From NCBI RefSeq assembly GCF_008386315.1, contig NZ_CP043808.1, positions 1,302,001-1,366,000 of the forward strand: a stretch of DNA of 64,000 bases, written 5' to 3'. The DNA comes from Serinicoccus marinus DSM 15273 (GTDB lineage: Bacteria; Actinomycetota; Actinomycetes; Actinomycetales; Dermatophilaceae). Below the pieces are notes generated by a model. The model saw only the letters and a list, made by a program, of their open reading frames with translations, ran no database searches and was not told the origin of the DNA. A program made the position numbers and the translations under genes. Shown here piece by piece: positions 46,730 through 56,873 of the stretch (its first letter is position 1; the number at the start of each line of letters is the position of its first letter).

Positions 46730-49700
46730 ACCCCGTCCTCCTCCTCGCCCTCGGCCGGCGCGGCCAGGGCGTCGGGCTCGACCAGCCCGGTGTAGCCCTG
46801 CAGCTCGGGCGTCGCGCGGAGCAGCTCCCAGCGCTCGCGGATGTCGGCGTGCCCGAGACCGTCCGGGTTGCACGCCGAGCACTGCGTGAAGCTGAAGTCG
46901 GCCGTCTTCGGCGCCCGTTGGGGGAAGGCGCCCCGGGCGATGCCGTCGACGAGCAGGGCGAGCGTCTCGGCATACCGCTGCATGACCGCCCCGGTGAGCG
47001 GCAGCTGGACCCGGCCGGTGTCCTTGCCGGCGAACCAGTAGAGCGCCTCGACCGGGGTCTGCGCGTCCCCGTGCGCCGCCCGGGCGGCGAGCGCGTAGGC
47101 CGGGAGCTGCAGCTTGCTGCCCCCGAGCACCGGGTCGTCTTCGCTGATGTCCTTGAACGAGATCTTGCGGCCGGTCTTGATGTCCGTCACGAGCAGACTC
47201 CCGTCACGGCGCCGGTCCACCTTGCGGCGGACCCGCGCAGCAGGACCTCCCGGCCGTCCGGCAGCGCGACGTGCACGGGATCCGCGCCGTGCAGGCCGAA
47301 CCTCAGCTCGCTGGTGACGACCGCGGCGTCGTGCTCCGCGCGCCAGGCGTCGTCCTCGGTCAGCATCCGGTCGAGGACGGTGCGGAGCCACTGGCGCTGC
47401 CGGGCCCACAGGCGGTGATGCCCGGTGCGCCCCTCCGCCTCGTAGCGCTCGCCGAGCTCCTCCCCGAGCTCGAGCAGCCGCGCCCGCTGGGCCGGGGTCC
47501 ACGGCTGCCCGTGACTGGGCAGCTGCCCCTGCGCCGCGGTCTCGGCGACCAGGCCGTCCATGGCCTCGTGGACGAGGGAGCCGAGGTCGGCCGCGCTGAT
47601 GGTGATGATCTCCTCCGGGGCCTCCACCGGCTCGACCCGCAGCAGCCGCTGCAGGAAGTAGGCGTGCGGGCAGGTGGCGTAGCTCTCCAGGGCGGTGGGG
47701 GAGACGGCGGACGTGCCCGCCCCGTGGTCGGGGAGCCCGGCGACGCCCGTGAGGTTGCCGTCGAAGCGGCTGAACGTCTCCCCGCGACGAGCACGGACCA
47801 GCTCTTGCGTCGCGGCCACGACCGGGTCGTGCGGGGCGACGCCTGCCAGGTGCGCCCGGACCCGCCACTCCTGCTCGGTGGCGGGGTGGGGAGTCGTGCG
47901 CAGGCTGCCGGCGAACGAGGGGGAGCCCTCGATCGTGTCGCGGGCGCTGCTGGCGCCGCGCTCCCACTCGGTGGCGGGGAGGTCGGGGTCGCCGCTGAGT
48001 GCGCGCAGCGAGGGAAGCAGCCAGCGCGAGGGGAGCCGGTGGGAGTGCCGGCGCAGGTCCCCGCGGGGGAAGCTGGCGGTCACGTGCGGGGCGGAGTCGA
48101 ACGCGGCGAGCAGGCTCCGGTGCGTCCGCTCGGCGCGGCGTCGGCTGCTGCGGAGGGCCCAGCCGGTGGCCTCCCGGGCGCGCTCGGGCAGGAGGGAGTC
48201 CTCGCGCAGCGTGCCGGGGCACAGGTCCTCGGCCAGGCCGACGACGTAGAGGGCGTCGAGGTCGAGCCCGACCACCTGCTCGACGGGGGCGACGAGGACG
48301 CCCTGGCCGAAGGTGCCGACGCGGGGGAGCGCGCCGTCCAGCTCTAGGCCCAGGATCTCCTCCACGCCGGCGAGGGAGGGGCTGGTCGGCGTGCTGTCGA
48401 GCGCGCGCAGCTGTCCGAGTGCGCTGCGCACCGTCACGAGGGCGTGCTGCTCGGCGGGCGGCAGGTGCCGGTGGGTGGAGGGCGGCAGGAGGTCATCGAG
48501 TATGCCGTGCAGCACCTCGGCGGCCGCGGTCCAGGTGGGTGCCCGGTCCAGGTCGGTAAGGCGCCGGCGCAGGGTGGCCATGAAGTGCTGCATGGACGCG
48601 GTGGCGTCGCGGTGCCGGGTGAGCCGGTCGCGGGTGCTGTCGTAGAGGTCCTCGTCCTCGAGCTGCTGCTCGAGGGAGTGACGGTGGAAGTCCAGGCGCT
48701 CGTGCCAGTCGTTACCGGAGACGACGCCGGCCTCCCGGGTGATGCGCTCCCATAGCGGGAGGGGAAGCGTCGTGGTCGCACGGTCCGGGTCCTCGAAGGT
48801 CGTGACTGGGAGCTCGCCGACGGCCCTGAGCACGTCGGCGCGGCGGTAGCCGGTGCGTGCGGTCTCCAGCAGGCCCAGGACGAGCCGAGCCACCGCTCGC
48901 TCAGCGACGGGGCGCACCCCGGGGCCGTTGATGTCGATCCCGGCGGCAGCCAGGTGCTCGTGGAGCAGGCGCGCGTAGGGGTCGCGAGCGGCATACAGGA
49001 CCGCGACGCGGTGCGCGGGAGTGGTCCGCAGGGTCTGCACGACGTCCCGGACGACGCAGCGGACCTCGTCGTCGGAGTCGGACGCGTGCAGGACGCGCTG
49101 CACCGTGGGTGGGGTGCGGGGCGGCGGGGGCGGGACGTCGGGCGCGATGGCTGCGACCGACTCGGTCACGGCGGCGTCGGCGCGGGAGTCGCCGGTGTGC
49201 CCGGCGACGACGTGGGTGTCGGTGAGCCCGGCGAGCGCCGCTGCCAGGGCGGTCTCGGCGTGGGTGAGGTCCTGTGGCAGGTAGATCACGATGCTGCCGA
49301 GCTCGGCCGCACGATCGGCCGTGAGGGTCGCCGCCGCCGTGTGGAGCAGGTCGGTCTCGTCGTAGTGGCCGTCGGCGATCCGCTCTCGCGCTGCGCGGTG
49401 GACGCGCACGACCTCGGCGCACAGGCTGCTGGTCCCGGAGACCAGGTCGCACGCGGAGTCGTCCACGTCGCGCAGGTCGTGGTGGGCGCGGGCGAGGGCG
49501 CGCGCCGTCGACGGGTGGTCGGCGACCTCCCCGAAGACGCCCGGGTCGTCCAGCAGCACCCCACGGACCGTGGCGCCGACGAACGCGCGGGTGGCCGGTC
49601 GGCGGCCGGTGCCGGTGAGCCGTGGTGCGGCGAGCTGCTCGGCCAGCCGGGGGAGGGTGGTGATCCACAGGCCAGCGATGGCCGGCCGGTCGGGATGGAA

Positions 49701-49862
49701 GCCGCGGGCGAGGTGACGGCGGGCGACGATGCCGGCGATATTGCTCGGGACGACGAGGGTGACGGGATGGAGAGGGTCGTCCTGCTTGAGGTGGGCCACC
49801 ACCTGGGCGAGGGCGTCCAGCGCAGGTCGGCCGTAGGACGTCCACGTCACGTCTACCGGCAC
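46726..49862 (-). pseudogene. AddB-like PD-(D/E)xK nuclease subunit, frameshifted as sequenced
   Basis: If repaired, 1045 residues. GTG 49862 has AAGGAGG upstream. The N-terminal strand TLVVPSNIAGIVARRHL takes the place of a Walker A motif, so the helicase half is probably inactive, as in AddB-type subunits. VAVLYAARDPYA and LDALYVVGLAEDLCPG are further remnants of the motor. The C-terminal nuclease begins with YATCPHAYFLQRLL (near 730) and has VTDIKTGRK (near 889) and CSACNPDGLG (near 992). Two of the last cysteines of an AddB-type iron-sulfur site are present, but the final one is replaced by Gly. The break is near 47225, between EVLLRGSA and KVDRRRDGSL; one base seems lost from a GAC codon. 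The stop overlaps the AddA-like start. Confidence 0.82.
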
Positions 49863-49931
49863 CGGCCCTCCTTCAGTGTCCTGATGACACCGTACACAGA
49901 CCGCCGAGGGGCGGGCCGACGGGCTGGCGGG

Positions 49932-52900
49932 TCACGGTGTCGATGCGCTGAGGGCGACCAGCCGGCCTCCTGTCCCCTCGTCGAGCCGCTCCTGGGCCCA
50001 CTCCAGCACCCCGGACTCCTGCGAGAACAGGATGACCTGCCGCTCGCGTGCGACGTCGGCCAGCAGGTCCAGCAGCGCCACCGTCCGGTGGCGGTCGCAC
50101 TGCACGGTGACGTCGTCGAGGACGAGCGGCATCGTCTCGCGCGTGTCCAGGTGCTCAACGAGCGCCAGCCGCAGGAGCATGTAGGTCTGCTCGGTCGTGC
50201 CCTGCGAGAGGTAGGTGGCGTTGCGCCACGAACCGCTCCGTTCCTGCAGCTCGACGGTCAGCTCCTCGGGGTCGACGCGGACGTCGCGGTAGCGACCACC
50301 GGTGACCGAAGGGATCCGTGGCCGCATGGCGGACTCCAACACCGGGGCCAGGCTGCGGTGCGCCTCGCCCTGCGCGGCGTCGAGGTGCTCGACGGCCAGC
50401 TCGAGGGTGGCCTTCAGCTCCTCGACCGAGGCGAGCTCGCGCCGCCGGCGCGCCTCCTCCTCGAGCGCGGACGCCAGGTCCTGCTCCTCGCTGCGGAGCG
50501 TCCGCAGCCGGCCCTCGGTGCTGGCCCGGCGGGTCGCGGCGTGCTCCACCCGTCGGCCGGCCTCCGCCAGCGCCTGCTCCAGGTCGGGCGGGGCGGGGCG
50601 TACCGGCCGTCGCCCCAGCCGGGCACGCAGTTCGTCGGCCCGGGCGGTCAGCTCGTCCAGGGTCACCCCGTCGAGCAGCTGGTCCCGGAGGGACTGCAGC
50701 CGGTCCCGGCGCGCGCGTCCCCGGTCGGCGGTCTGCTGCTGCTCCAGCCAGCCACCCAGGAGGGTGGCGGCCCCGTCGGGGTCGTCCCCGTGGTCCTGCC
50801 GGAGGTCCCTTGCCAGCGTCAGGAGGGCGGATCGGGTGGTCTCGCGGCGGGCGACCGCCGCCTGGTGCGCCGCCTCCTCGGACCGTCGCGCGGCGAGGGC
50901 ACTCTCGAGGTCCTCCCGACGTCCTGCCTCGCGGGCGAGTGCGGCACGCTCCTGGCAGCCCTGCTCGTACCGTCGGTACGCCTGGTCCGCGGCCTCGGGT
51001 CCTGCCAGCCCGGAGACCTCCTCACCGCGCCCGCCCAGGGCGGCGAGCAGCCGCCCGGCCGTCTCCTCCACCCGCTGCCGGAGCTTCGCGGCCGCGCGAC
51101 GGCGCTCCCCGGCGGCCCGTCGTGCCCCTTCTCGCTCGTCGACCGCCCGGGCGAGGCTCTGCAGCTCCTCCGGGTCGACGGGCAGCCCGCGCGTCCGCAG
51201 CTCGGCGAGGAGCTCCTCACGAGCGGTGTCGAAGGCCGCGGCCTGCTCGGTCCAGCGCGCCCGCCGGGTCACGATGTCCTCCACCCGCGGCGACAGCAGC
51301 GGCTCCCCCGGACGGGGGCCGGGGTGGCTCATCTCCGGCGGGCTCGGCGGGTCGGGCGGGGTCGGCGGGGCCGGCCGCTGCGTCTCGGGCTCCGGCTGCT
51401 CGGTCGTGGGGGACCGGCGCCCCTTCCCACGCGCTGCGAGTCCCCAGGCGACCAGGGCCAGGCCCAGCACGAGCAGCACGACACCCGTGACGGGCTCCAC
51501 GACGAGCATGACGAGGCCGACCAGCGCCAGCAGTGCTCCGACGACCAGCTGCCAGGTGCCCCCGCCGGCGCCGGACCGTTCCTGGGCCCGCCGCTCGGCC
51601 CGGGTCCGCTGCGCGCTCTCCCAGGCGGTCGACTCCTCCCGGCGCGTCTCGAGCCGGGCCTGGTAGTCCCTCAGCTGCTCCTCGTAGTCCGCCCGGGCCT
51701 GCCGGTAGTCCGCCGCCGCCCGCTCGTAGTCCTCCGAGGCCTGGGTCCAGGTGTCCAGCTCCGCGGCATACCTGCTCCGGGCCTCCTCGTGCTCGCCCCG
51801 CAGCCGCGCCTCCTGCTCGTCCTCGGCCGGGTCCCACGCGGGGCGGGGGAGCCGCAGACGGTCGGCATACCGCCGCAGCTCGTCGCTGCCGGCGTCGGGC
51901 AGCGCAGCCTCGTCCCCCTCCGTCCCGGCGTCCGCCTGGGAGTCCAGGGCGGACACCCCCTGCCGCAGGCTCTCCCACAGCTGCCGCACCTGCGGGTCCG
52001 GCGTGGCGTCGCCCGTGGGGGCCTGCGGCAGCTGGGCCAGCTGCTGCTCGAGCTCGACCGTGCCTGGCCCCTCGGGCGCCGGGGGCAGCTCGCCCAGGGT
52101 CAGGTATGCCGTGCGCGCCGCGTGCACCCGCTCGCGCAGCTCCGCGGGCGCGGCCTCGGGCACCGTGCCCAGCTCGGCCAGCTCGTTCTCGAACGCGCCG
52201 ACGCGCGCCGCCCTGTTCTCCAGGGCCTCCAGCTCGGCCCAGCCCTCGAGGGTCTCCAACGCGGTCAGCTCGGCCCGTTCGCGAGTCTCCTCCTCAAGTT
52301 GCCGGGTCACCTCGGCCGCCACCCGCCGCAGCTCGTCGCGGGCGGCCCGCAGCCGGTAGGCCTCCTCCGAGGCGGCCTGAAGCTGGGACGTGGCCGCGCG
52401 CAGCGGGCGTTGGCCGATGCTCGGACTGCCGACCCTCGTGGACAGCTCGTCCCGGAGGCGTTCGATCACCTGGTGTGCGGTGACGTCGACCGTCTGGCTG
52501 GACGCGGCGCGCTGGAGGAACTGCTGCAGCTCGTCGGCCTGCTCGAGGACGCGCAGGACCTCCGCCTGGGGCACGAACGTCGTGGCGCGCAGCGTGCCCC
52601 GGGACAGGCCGAAGAGCTGGCCGACGTCGATGTCGTCGCCCGTGGACGGGGGGATGTCGAAGCGCTCCTGCAGCTCACGGGGCGTGAGCGTCCGGGAGGT
52701 CTCCAGGTCGATGACACGGGTGCTGCCCTGCTGCAGGTTCTGGGCCACGGCCAGGCGTGCCCCGTCGTCGGTGGTGATCTTCGCCGTCACCTGCCAGCGC
52801 GTGCCGCTCCACGGCTTGTGACGGCGACGAAACTCGGTGTCCTCTTTCGTGCCGCGGCCCCGGGACCGGCGCCGTCCGGCCAGGCTGGCGTAGAGCGCGG

Positions 52901-53021
52901 CCGCCCAGGAGGACTTGCCGCTCTCGTTGAGCCCGTGCACGACGGTCAGCCCCGGGCCCACCTCGAGCTCCGCCCCCTTGAACGGGCCGAAGGCGTCGGC
53001 GGTGATGCTGTCGAACCTCAT
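49932..53021 (-). CDS. YhaN/SbcC-like SMC ATPase with membrane hairpin
   Basis: A 1029-residue ABC-type ATPase. It begins FDSITADAFGPFKGAEL and has Walker A HGLNESGKSSWA (about 29-40). Two long coiled-coil regions follow (rich in E, R, A, L). In place of a zinc hook the centre holds two adjacent hydrophobic segments near residues 488-526 (VVGALLALVGLVMLVV and GVVLLVLGLALVAWGL), flanked by Arg and a proline-rich linker, so the apex of the coiled coil is probably in the membrane, as in YhaN-type proteins. The signature is YLSQGTTEQTYMLLRLAL and Walker B is LVLDDVTVQCD near the end. Its ATG overlaps the stop of the SbcD-like gene (ATGA), and the AddB-like gene begins 70 bases downstream of it. 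It may sense DNA ends or phage DNA at the membrane. Confidence 0.85.
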   Translation of the reverse strand: MRFDSITADAFGPFKGAELEVGPGLTVVHGLNESGKSSWAAALYASLAGRRRSRGRGTKEDTEFRRRHKPWSGTRWQVTAKITTDDGARLAVAQNLQQGSTRVIDLETSRTLTPRELQERFDIPPSTGDDIDVGQLFGLSRGTLRATTFVPQAEVLRVLEQADELQQFLQRAASSQTVDVTAHQVIERLRDELSTRVGSPSIGQRPLRAATSQLQAASEEAYRLRAARDELRRVAAEVTRQLEEETRERAELTALETLEGWAELEALENRAARVGAFENELAELGTVPEAAPAELRERVHAARTAYLTLGELPPAPEGPGTVELEQQLAQLPQAPTGDATPDPQVRQLWESLRQGVSALDSQADAGTEGDEAALPDAGSDELRRYADRLRLPRPAWDPAEDEQEARLRGEHEEARSRYAAELDTWTQASEDYERAAADYRQARADYEEQLRDYQARLETRREESTAWESAQRTRAERRAQERSGAGGGTWQLVVGALLALVGLVMLVVEPVTGVVLLVLGLALVAWGLAARGKGRRSPTTEQPEPETQRPAPPTPPDPPSPPEMSHPGPRPGEPLLSPRVEDIVTRRARWTEQAAAFDTAREELLAELRTRGLPVDPEELQSLARAVDEREGARRAAGERRRAAAKLRQRVEETAGRLLAALGGRGEEVSGLAGPEAADQAYRRYEQGCQERAALAREAGRREDLESALAARRSEEAAHQAAVARRETTRSALLTLARDLRQDHGDDPDGAATLLGGWLEQQQTADRGRARRDRLQSLRDQLLDGVTLDELTARADELRARLGRRPVRPAPPDLEQALAEAGRRVEHAATRRASTEGRLRTLRSEEQDLASALEEEARRRRELASVEELKATLELAVEHLDAAQGEAHRSLAPVLESAMRPRIPSVTGGRYRDVRVDPEELTVELQERSGSWRNATYLSQGTTEQTYMLLRLALVEHLDTRETMPLVLDDVTVQCDRHRTVALLDLLADVARERQVILFSQESGVLEWAQERLDEGTGGRLVALSASTP

Positions 53022-54025
53022 GCCGTCGCCTCCTCGGAGTCCAGGGAGGCAAGACCCAGCGCCAGCGCCTGGTGACGGCGGGCCAGGTCGGGCCCGGGCC
53101 CGGCGAGGCGCCGGATGAGCTCGGCCCGGACGGTGCGCTCGGTCGGTACCTCGGGGAAGACGTGCTCCAGGTCGCGCCAGACGATGGTGACGTCCGTGCG
53201 GGACGGCTCCCAGCTCAGGGCCGGGGGGACGAGCACACGGGGGCCCACGCGGCCCGTGACCACGACGCGGTCGAGCGGGGCGCAGGCGGCGACCCGGTCG
53301 TCGAGGGCAGAGGTCAGTGACGTGACGTCGGCGTGCTCGCCGAGGTCCAGGGTGCGGACGGTGCCCAGGTCGGGGGAGAGCTCGACCTGCTCCACGTGGG
53401 GGTCCGCACCGGCGTCGAGGGTGACGACGCAGGCGACGGGCCGGCCGGTGCCGGAGCCCGCCACGAGGGGCGGCACCTCCACGACCCCTGCGGGACGGTC
53501 GGGCTGTTCGCCGGGGTGGGGCTCGTCGGAGCGGCCGGCCGAGGGACGGACCGTGGGGCAGGAGGCCGATGCTCCGTCGGCCCGGGTGGTGAGCAGGGCG
53601 AGGACGTCGTCAAGGGGCGGCACGGCATACCCCAGGGGTCCTTGGGTCACGACGCGGCCGGTGCCGACCTCGACCTCCACGGTCGCGCCCCCGCCGACCC
53701 AGTGCACGGTCCCGGGCCAGGTGGTGAGGGTGTGCGGACGGAAGCCCGTCTCGGCCTCGCTGGCGTCCGGGAGCACGACGACGGGGACCGGCACCGCCTC
53801 GAGCACCGCGCGCACGTCGTCGACGGTGGAGCTCCGCACGGTGCCCGGGTCCCAGAGACCGCCCAGCACGGCGAGCGCGTCGACCTGCAGGTCGAGGGTG
53901 CGTTGGACGAGTTCGAGCAGCAGACCGGCGCTCGCGTCGCGGAGGGCCTTCCCCACGTCGGGAGCCTCCTCGGGCCACGCCCGGTCGAGGTTCAGCCCGG
54001 AGACGGCGAGCAGGCGCACGGTCAT
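53018..54025 (-). CDS. catalytically degenerate SbcD/YhaO-like metallophosphoesterase
   Basis: A 335-residue protein whose motif order follows SbcD-type exonucleases, but the metal ligands are gone. The first motif reads VSGLNLDRAW (residues 8-17) where active enzymes have SDLHLD. The second reads VLGGLWDPG (53-61) where they have a GDLFD-type string. The third reads VVLPDASEA (83-91) in place of GNHD. The middle is acidic and Pro-rich, and the C-terminus has a helical cap (AELIRRLAGPGPDLARRHQ). I read this as a pseudo-enzyme that keeps the SbcD fold to bind the coupled YhaN-like ATPase; the two overlap by ATGA. The start ATG 54025 sits 57 bases from the divergent Snf2 gene. Fold assignment is by motif position and neighbour, since identity is low. 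Confidence 0.65.
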   Translation of the reverse strand: MTVRLLAVSGLNLDRAWPEEAPDVGKALRDASAGLLLELVQRTLDLQVDALAVLGGLWDPGTVRSSTVDDVRAVLEAVPVPVVVLPDASEAETGFRPHTLTTWPGTVHWVGGGATVEVEVGTGRVVTQGPLGYAVPPLDDVLALLTTRADGASASCPTVRPSAGRSDEPHPGEQPDRPAGVVEVPPLVAGSGTGRPVACVVTLDAGADPHVEQVELSPDLGTVRTLDLGEHADVTSLTSALDDRVAACAPLDRVVVTGRVGPRVLVPPALSWEPSRTDVTIVWRDLEHVFPEVPTERTVRAELIRRLAGPGPDLARRHQALALGLASLDSEEATA

Positions 54026-54082
54026 GGAGTCCCCCTGTCCGGATAGGGTCGCCCTGTCGTACCGGACCGTACAGGATGAGAC
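54026..54082. promoter_or_regulatory. 57-base divergent control region of the AddAB/YhaN/Snf2 cluster
   Basis: The only gap between the minus-strand operon and the plus-strand Snf2 gene. It contains GTACCGGACCGTAC (54059-54072), an imperfect dyad bounded by GTAC, and AGGATGAG as the ribosome site for the GTG at 54083. No clear -35/-10 pair can be assigned. Confidence 0.35.
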
Positions 54083-56873
54083 GTGGCTGACCAGCAAGGA
54101 CTCGTGCCAGGGGCGCTCGTGGCCGGGGTCGTCGACGGCGAGACCGTCCGCGTGGTGGCGGTGCGGCACGCCGGGGAGTCGGCCCTGGTCTCCTACGAGC
54201 GTGTGACGGGGGAGCGGGGCAGCGCCTTCCTCACCCGGGAGCAGGCCGCCGCGGTCGCGCCGGCCCGGCGGTCGGCGACCTGGGGCGCGTCGTGGTCGGA
54301 CGTCCGGCTGGGGCTGCTGGCGCTGGCGCTGACCGCCGCGCCGCACGGAGGGTCGCCTGCTCGCGGTCAGCTCCTCCAACATCGCCCCGCTGCCCCACCA
54401 GGTGCAGGCCGTCTACCAGGAGATGCTCCCGCACGAGCAGCTGCGCTTCCTGCTGGCGGACGATCCCGGGGCCGGCAAGACGATCATGACCGGGCTCTAC
54501 CTGAAGGAGACGCTCGCCCTGCAGCGGGCCGGACGGGTGCTGATCGTCGCGCCGGGGAGCCTGACCGAGCAGTGGGTCGAGGAGATGTGGACCAAGTTCG
54601 GCCTCGCCTTCGTCGAGCTGGGGACGGAGCACCTCGACCGGAGCGACCCCGCCCGGCCGACAGTCGCCCCGGCGGGGCCGCTGGTCGTGGCCCGGGTGGA
54701 CCAGCTGGCGCGCAACGTCGACCTGCGGGACGCGGTGCTGAGGACGGGGTTCGACGTCGTGGTCGTCGACGAGGCGCACAAGATGAGCGCGCGCGACTGG
54801 GGGTCCAAGACGTTCTTCAGCAAGCGCTACCAGCTGGGGCAGGACCTGGCCTCGGTGGCCGAGCACCTGCTGCTGCTCACCGCGACGCCGCACAACGGCA
54901 AGTCCTCGGACTTCCAGCACTTCATGCGCCTGCTGGAGGTCGAGCTGGACCCCGACCGCCCGGTGCTCGAGCAGGCCCCGGTCCGCCGGCTGGTGAAGGA
55001 GCAGCTCGTCCACGCCGATGGGAGCCCGCTGTTCCCGCCCCGGGTGGCCTCCACGCTCACCTACGCCATGGCCGGTCCCGAGCGGGTGCTCTACGACGCG
55101 GTGACCGAGTACGTCGCCGACGAGATGAACAAGGTCATGGACGACACGGTCCGCCGGCACGTGGGCTTCGCGATGATGGTGCTGCAGCGGCGGCTGGCCT
55201 CCTCGCCCGAGGCGATCCTGCGCTCGCTGGAGCGGCGGCTCGACCTGCTCCGCACCCAGCTGGAGCTGGCACGGGAGGCGGAGCAGGACCTGGGTCGGCT
55301 GCTGGCGGCGTCGTTGGCGGGTGGTGCCGCGGGGCAGAGGGACGAGGACGAGGAGGTCGACGACGACGCGCAGTCCGACGCGACGTCGGCCCGGACGCCG
55401 GCCGAGCTGCAGGGGGAGATCCTCGTCCTCGAACGGCTCGTGGCCAGGGCACGGCAGGTGCGGCAAGAGGGCGTGGACCGCAAGTGGGACGCCCTCGCGG
55501 GTCTGCTGACGAGCCCGGACATGACCGACGAACGGGGCTTCCGGCGCAAGATCATCGTCTTCACCGAGCACCGCGACACGTTGGACTACCTGGAGGAGCG
55601 GCTGGCGGAGATCGTCCGGCCGGGGGAGCGGGTGGCGGTCATCAGCGGGCTGACGGCCCGGCACGAGCGCCGGCAGGCGCAGCACGACTTCACCCACGAC
55701 CCGGCCTGCTCGGTGCTGCTGGCGACCGACGCGGCGGGCGAGGGGGTGAACCTGCAGGTGGCCAACCTGATGGTGAACTACGACATCCCCTGGAACCCCA
55801 ACCGGCTCGAGCAGCGGTTCGGTCGCATCCACCGGATCGGCCAGGAACGCACCTGCCACCTGTGGAACCTCGTCGCGGCCGACACCCGTGAGGGTGCCGT
55901 CTTCGAGACCCTGCTGGGCAAGCTGCAGGTGCAGCGGGACGCCCTGGGGGACCGGGTCTTCGACGTGCTGGGCGACGTGCTGTCCGGTGCGGACCTGAGC
56001 CGGATCCTCACCCAGGCGGTGCGGGGCACCTCGGCCGGTGACGGGCTGGACGTGCTGTCGGACCGGCTGGACCGTGGTCTGGCGGAGGAGGTGCAGCGGC
56101 GGGCGGCCAGCACGACCGAGTTCACCCAGGAGGACCTCGAGCTGATTCAGCGGCAGCTGGCCTGGGCGCGCAGGCTCGACCCGCAGGTGTCGACGGTGCC
56201 GGAGTTCGCCCGGCGGGCGCTGCGCCGCTACGGGGCGGAGGTCCACGAGGTGGGCCGGGGCGTGTGGTCCGTGCCTTACGTGCCGGCGGTGCTGGCCGAG
56301 GTCCCGGGGGTGGAGCGGCACTACCGGCGGCTCCACCTGGACCGTGCCGGGCTGGACGACGAGGTGGGGGCCAGCCAGTTCCTGGCGCCGGGCCATCCAT
56401 TGCTGACGGCGCTCACGCGCCAGGTGCTGGACGACCTCGCCGAGGCGATGGTGGACGGGGTGATGCTGGTGGACCTGACGGCCGCGGCCGACTACCTCCT
56501 GGTGACCACGACGGAGGACGGTTACCCCAGGACTTGGCGGGTCGAACGAGACGGTGGCCGAGACGAGGTGGCGGTGGGGGCTGCCCTGGAGCTGACGCCT
56601 CATGCGTCGGTGGACCGTGCCTGGGCCATCGAGCTGGCGGAGACGACCGGGGCGGTCGGTCCGGAGACTGTCGCCGTCGTGGCCGTCCGTGGGACGGGCA
56701 GCGAGGCGGAGGTGGGGGACCGGGAGAGACGGTTGGCGGAGCTGACTGCAAAGTCGGCGGCGGAGGGGGCCGTCGTCAGGGGTCGACAGGGGGAGGGGTT
56801 CGACCTGGCGGTGGAGAGAGGGCCGTGCGTGGAGTTCGTGCGGCTGGGCGGTGATGTGGCCACAACCCGCTGA
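54083..56873 (+). pseudogene. Snf2-family helicase, frameshifted near its N-terminus as sequenced
   Basis: If repaired, 929 residues. GTG 54083 follows AGGATGAG. A beta-rich N-terminal domain (residues 1-65) leads to VRLGLLALALTAAPH, where the frame breaks; the homologous continuation EGRLLAVSSSNIAPLPHQ is one frame away. CACGGAGGGTCGC reads correctly if one G near 54346 is removed. Walker A is LLADDPGAGKTIM (about 122-134), motif II VVVDEAHKMS (about 228), then LLTATPHNG; the C-terminal helicase half has IVFTEHRDTL and ATDAAGEGVNLQ, and motif VI is QRFGRIHRIGQ (about 577). An acidic linker (DEDEEVDDDAQSD) separates the halves. It is divergent from the SbcD-like/YhaN/AddAB-like operon. Related helicases occur in DISARM as DrmD, but no drmA, drmB or drmC is present. 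Confidence 0.88.

Noticed and set aside
43373..49862. Mycobacterial-type AdnAB
   Set aside because: AdnA and AdnB both have motor-like N-termini; here only the AddA-like protein has Walker A, and the partner is AddB-like.
48954..53075. 1373-codon open frame on the plus strand
   Set aside because: It lies antisense to the AddB-like and YhaN-like genes, has no recognisable motif and a composition typical of reverse-frame reading in GC-rich DNA.
54083..56873. DISARM system, because of the DrmD-like Snf2 helicase
   Set aside because: No drmA, drmB, drmC or DISARM methyltransferase is in the window.
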